Of a DNA stretch of 64,000 nt, positions 61,488 to 64,000 are shown piece after piece (position 1 is the first letter of the stretch; the number at the start of each line of letters is the position of its first letter). Origin of the DNA: Natrinema sp. SYSU A 869 (GTDB lineage Archaea; Halobacteriota; Halobacteria; Halobacteriales; Natrialbaceae); assembly GCF_019879105.1 (NCBI RefSeq), contig NZ_CP082249.1, positions 3,224,001 to 3,288,000 of the forward strand, read 5' to 3'. The notes beneath the pieces were generated by a model. It searched no databases and was not told the origin of the DNA. It worked only from the letters and a program-made list of their open reading frames with translations. A program made the position numbers and the translations under genes.

Positions 61488-62333
61488 TCACGCTCGTCGA
61501 GACTCGAAGACGCCGATCTCGAGTCGACCCACCGCGGCCGGGACGAGGAGTATACCCGCGACGAGGACCGCGTACAGCGTCACGAGTAGCGGTTCGATCG
61601 GCGCGACTGCCGATTCGACCGTCTGGACGACGGCCACGAACGTCCCACCGAGGACGACGAGTGCGACTCCTTCGAGTCGGGACCGCAGCGCCGGCAGGGC
61701 CGGGAGTCGCCGCGAGCCGATCACCCCGCCGATCGAACCGCCGAGTCCGAGCAGCGCGTCCTCCGTGCCGCTGGCGACGACGATCGCGGGCACGGAGAGG
61801 GCGAGCGCGATCGCGAACCCGTTCGTCGGGTCGCCGCGCGAGAGTCGCTCCATGACCGCAACGAAGGCGACCCCGAGGGCTGCCCCGACGAGCACGTCAC
61901 TGAGGTAGTGCACGCCCAGCGCGACCCGGGACAGCGAGACGGCGACGATCAGCGCGCCGGCAGCGGTAACCGCCCGCCAGTCTCCCAGTCGGTCGTACGC
62001 CGAGACGAGACCACCGTAGACGACGGTCGCCGCGAACGCGTGGCCGCTAGGAAAGCCGTACCCCTCACGTTCGCCCTCAAGCGCGATCAACATGGCGTCT
62101 TCCGGCGGCCGCGGCAGCCTGAAGAGTGCCTTGAGCGACAACAGGAGCGCCAGTCCGGCGACTGCGTAACTGATCACGAGCGCGCTGCGGCGGCGGTCCA
62201 CACCCCAGAACAGCACGGCGAGCAGGAACATGAGCGCAGTCGTCCCGCCGAGTTCGGTCACGAAGACGATGAGATCAGCGTACTCGGCCGGGATGGCGTC
62301 TCGAACGACCGCGCTCTGTTCCTCGAGTCGCAT
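61488..62333 (-). CDS. PAP2-family membrane phosphatase
   Basis: 281 residues from the ATG at 62333 (longer frame to 62441 not conserved). Three phosphatase motifs: KALFRLPRPPED (motif 1), GYGFPSGHAFAATVV (motif 2, PSGH) and LSRVALGVHYLSDVLVGAAL (motif 3, SRxxxGxHxxxD). Six core membrane helices plus about three extra at the C-terminus. Removes phosphate from lipid phosphates (phosphatidic acid or polyprenyl-PP) at the membrane. Neighbour on the same strand is the alcohol dehydrogenase, not obviously related. Confidence 0.9.
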   Translation of the reverse strand: MRLEEQSAVVRDAIPAEYADLIVFVTELGGTTALMFLLAVLFWGVDRRRSALVISYAVAGLALLLSLKALFRLPRPPEDAMLIALEGEREGYGFPSGHAFAATVVYGGLVSAYDRLGDWRAVTAAGALIVAVSLSRVALGVHYLSDVLVGAALGVAFVAVMERLSRGDPTNGFAIALALSVPAIVVASGTEDALLGLGGSIGGVIGSRRLPALPALRSRLEGVALVVLGGTFVAVVQTVESAVAPIEPLLVTLYAVLVAGILLVPAAVGRLEIGVFESRRA

Positions 62334-62421
62334 GTCACCGGTCGTTACTCTCGGTGGAAGATAAATGTAGGGAGTAATGTGCAGTCCACGCCGGGTCAGC
62401 GACGAGCCGCGTCGCACCGGC

Positions 62422-64000
62422 TCATTGCCGCGCCCACTCAAGCATCCGCTCGTAAACTGGATCGGACGCTAACGCCGCCGAGTCGCCGACCAGTACCAAC
62501 GCGCGCTTGGGCCGGGTTAGGGCGACGTTGATCCGACGGTAGTCCTCGAAGATCGGACCCTCGAGCGAGCCGGTCGCGGTAAATGAGACGATGATGACCT
62601 CCTGACTCGAGCCCTGGAAGCGATCGACGGTGTCGACGGCGACGTCATCGGGGACATGCTTTGAAATCTCCGAGACCTGCGCGCGGAAGGGCGCGATGAC
62701 GCCGATATCAGTGCGCTCGAGGCCCGCATCCTCGTAGGTCTCAATCAGGTCCGCGATCCGCGCGGCCTCCTCGCCGTCGGTGTACTGGCTCCGGTCACCC
62801 TCGACGTCGACGAACGAGACGGGATTTTGCAGGTTCTCGGGCAGCGCGTCCCGGGAGACCCCCTCGAGGTCGTCCAGGTTCCGCGACGCGACCGCGGGCG
62901 TTGCGGGTCGAAGCTGGCCGTCGTAGAACTCGGTTGAGGCGAAGACTTGGATACGCTGGTTCATTCGGTACTGCTTGGTCAACATGACGCCGGCATCGGG
63001 GTAGAGCTCGACGAGCCGTTCGAACAGCGACTCGGTGAGGTCGTTTTCGGCGCGAACGACCGGCGGGAGCTGTTCGTGGTCACCGACGAGGACGAACCGC
63101 TCGGCCAGATTGATCGCCGCGCACGTGCCGGGTTCGGTGAGTTGGGCGGCCTCGTCGACCAGCGCGACGTCGAACTGCTGTTCCTTCATGACCCGCGAGC
63201 CGCAGGTCGAGGTCGTCGCCGCCACTACCTGCGCGTTCTGTAGTTTCGCAACGCGGTCCTCGGGCTCTCCCGCTCGCTCGAGGCGGTACGGCTCCATGTC
63301 GTCGCGGATCCCGCTCTCCGAACCGACGCGGACGACGCGATCTTCGTCAATGACATCGTCGAGTTGCTCGAGCAGGGCCTCTAAGGCATTGTCCACTGCT
63401 CGATTCGTGAAGGCCGACAGCAGGACGCGCTCGCCGCGTTCGACCATTGCGCGGATGGCCCGAGCGATGGTGTAGGTCTTCCCAGTGCCCGGCGGCCCGT
63501 GGATCAGCGCGCAGTCCTCCGCACCGACGGTTTTCGTCACGGCCTCGTTCTGTTTCTCGTTATTGCCGATGAATTCCTCGCCGATCGCCGCGAATTCGGG
63601 CTCCGCGCGGCCGAATAGGATGTCCTTGCGCCGCTCGTTGCCTTTCAGGAGCGCGTCGTGCATCGCGACGAGCAGCCGGTCGGTTGTTAGTTCGGAGGGA
63701 TAGACATCCAGCCGCGTGACTTCGACCGGTTCGTCAGCCGTGATCACGACTTCGTCGTCGAGTCGTTCGATTCGCGCCAGCTCCGAATCGCCCCGAACCG
63801 GGTCCCCGTCGCTGGCCAGTACCAGATCTCCCTCACGGAGCTTCGAATTTGCGCCGCCGGGCCGCTCGGCCCGCAGTTCCCAGCGGCCGCCCTCGAGCGG
63901 TCGCTTCTCGAGGAACTCGAGGTTGATCAGCGCGCGGTCGTCGTCGGCCCGCTCCTCGGCCGTCTGTTCCCAGAGCTTGGCGTACTCGCGGTGGACCTCC
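62422..64000 (-). CDS. Upf1-like superfamily 1 helicase (DNA2/NAM7/SMUBP2 type), 5' truncated
   Basis: The frame is open to the window end; 526 residues remain, and the family is 700-900 long. Seen: an OB-like part with VVITADEPVEVTRLDVYPSE, Walker A CALIHGPPGTGKTYTIARAI, Walker B in FDVALVDEAAQLTEPGTCAA, FVLVGDHEQLPPVV, KQYRMNQRIQVFAS, VDTVDRFQGSSQEVIIVSFT and NVALTRPKRALVLVG (motif VI). Acts in DNA/RNA unwinding; archaeal members are linked to replication and Okazaki maturation. End at 62422 (CRQ). Confidence 0.92.
   Translation of the reverse strand, partial: EVHREYAKLWEQTAEERADDDRALINLEFLEKRPLEGGRWELRAERPGGANSKLREGDLVLASDGDPVRGDSELARIERLDDEVVITADEPVEVTRLDVYPSELTTDRLLVAMHDALLKGNERRKDILFGRAEPEFAAIGEEFIGNNEKQNEAVTKTVGAEDCALIHGPPGTGKTYTIARAIRAMVERGERVLLSAFTNRAVDNALEALLEQLDDVIDEDRVVRVGSESGIRDDMEPYRLERAGEPEDRVAKLQNAQVVAATTSTCGSRVMKEQQFDVALVDEAAQLTEPGTCAAINLAERFVLVGDHEQLPPVVRAENDLTESLFERLVELYPDAGVMLTKQYRMNQRIQVFASTEFYDGQLRPATPAVASRNLDDLEGVSRDALPENLQNPVSFVDVEGDRSQYTDGEEAARIADLIETYEDAGLERTDIGVIAPFRAQVSEISKHVPDDVAVDTVDRFQGSSQEVIIVSFTATGSLEGPIFEDYRRINVALTRPKRALVLVGDSAALASDPVYERMLEWARQ

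Overview
This 64 kb window is chromosomal DNA of a haloarchaeon. The coding is GC-rich, the predicted proteins are very acidic, many genes have TATA-like boxes about 25-30 nt before the start codon (leaderless promoters), and many neighbours share ATGA or TGATG overlaps. HalOD1-domain proteins, haloarchaeal pilins, methenyl-tetrahydropterin cyclohydrolase and a CoxA-CoxC fusion also fit. The gene set resembles Natrialbales (Natrinema/Haloterrigena-like), but genus is not resolved.

Layout. 1-4.7 kb: 3' part of proA, mch with a coupled small gene, a broken HMA-domain protein, a thiamine-binding protein, a HalOD1 protein and a DUF4112 protein. 4.8-5.8 kb: two identical tRNA-Gly(GCC) genes on the minus strand, each followed by the same hairpin, a field of short palindromes and a tRNA-derived fragment. 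6.1-20.7 kb: an uninterrupted S10/spc-type operon: SPOUT methyltransferase, L3, L4, L23, L2, S19, L22, S3, L29, RNase P Rpp29, S17, L14, L24, S4e, L5, S14, S8, L6, L32e, L19e, L18, S5, L30, L15, SecY. 20.7-23.7 kb: a decayed accessory patch with zinc-ribbon relicts, a strikingly basic Tat-exported protein and a response-regulator fragment. 23.7-30.0 kb: a haem-copper oxidase locus (subunit IV, CoxA-CoxC fusion, CoxB) with two associated membrane proteins. 30.4-36.1 kb: adk, a DUF7289-like exported protein, a DUF106 insertase, cmk, the TruB/Cbf5-type pseudouridine synthase and tRNA-Pro(GGG); this continues the usual archaeal secY-adk-DUF106-cmk-cbf5 order with insertions. 36.1-42.7 kb: an accessory region of small coupled zinc-ribbon genes after tRNA-Pro, tandem type IV pilins, an 84-bp MITE, a HalOD1 protein and a thrombospondin-type-3-repeat metalloprotease. 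42.9-53.9 kb: Lhr helicase, alpha/beta hydrolase, an Lrp-like regulator and an acyl-CoA metabolism group (MaoC, thioesterase, HbdA-EchA fusion, APH-type kinase, HAD phosphatase, SDR). 54-64 kb: acyltransferase 3, F420-type LLM oxidoreductase, a small lipoprotein, an AIR-synthase-like protein, a K+ channel, a Zn alcohol dehydrogenase, a PAP2 phosphatase and a truncated Upf1-like helicase.

Most striking result: at least six otherwise well-conserved genes are broken by single-base frameshifts (HMA protein; rpl30 twice; second pilin; MaoC; acyltransferase 3; K+ channel), and all but one of the breaks lie in short G or C runs that look one base too short. A ribosomal protein is hit twice, so I read this mainly as base-calling error in the assembly rather than biology; protein starts and ends elsewhere in this record deserve the same suspicion.

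No CRISPR array, rRNA, complete transposase or integrase was seen. I did not find a convincing new multi-gene system. The best leads are the tRNA-Gly/palindrome units, the lysine-rich Tat substrate, the tRNA-Pro-linked mini-operon and the split ACAD10-like kinase/phosphatase set.
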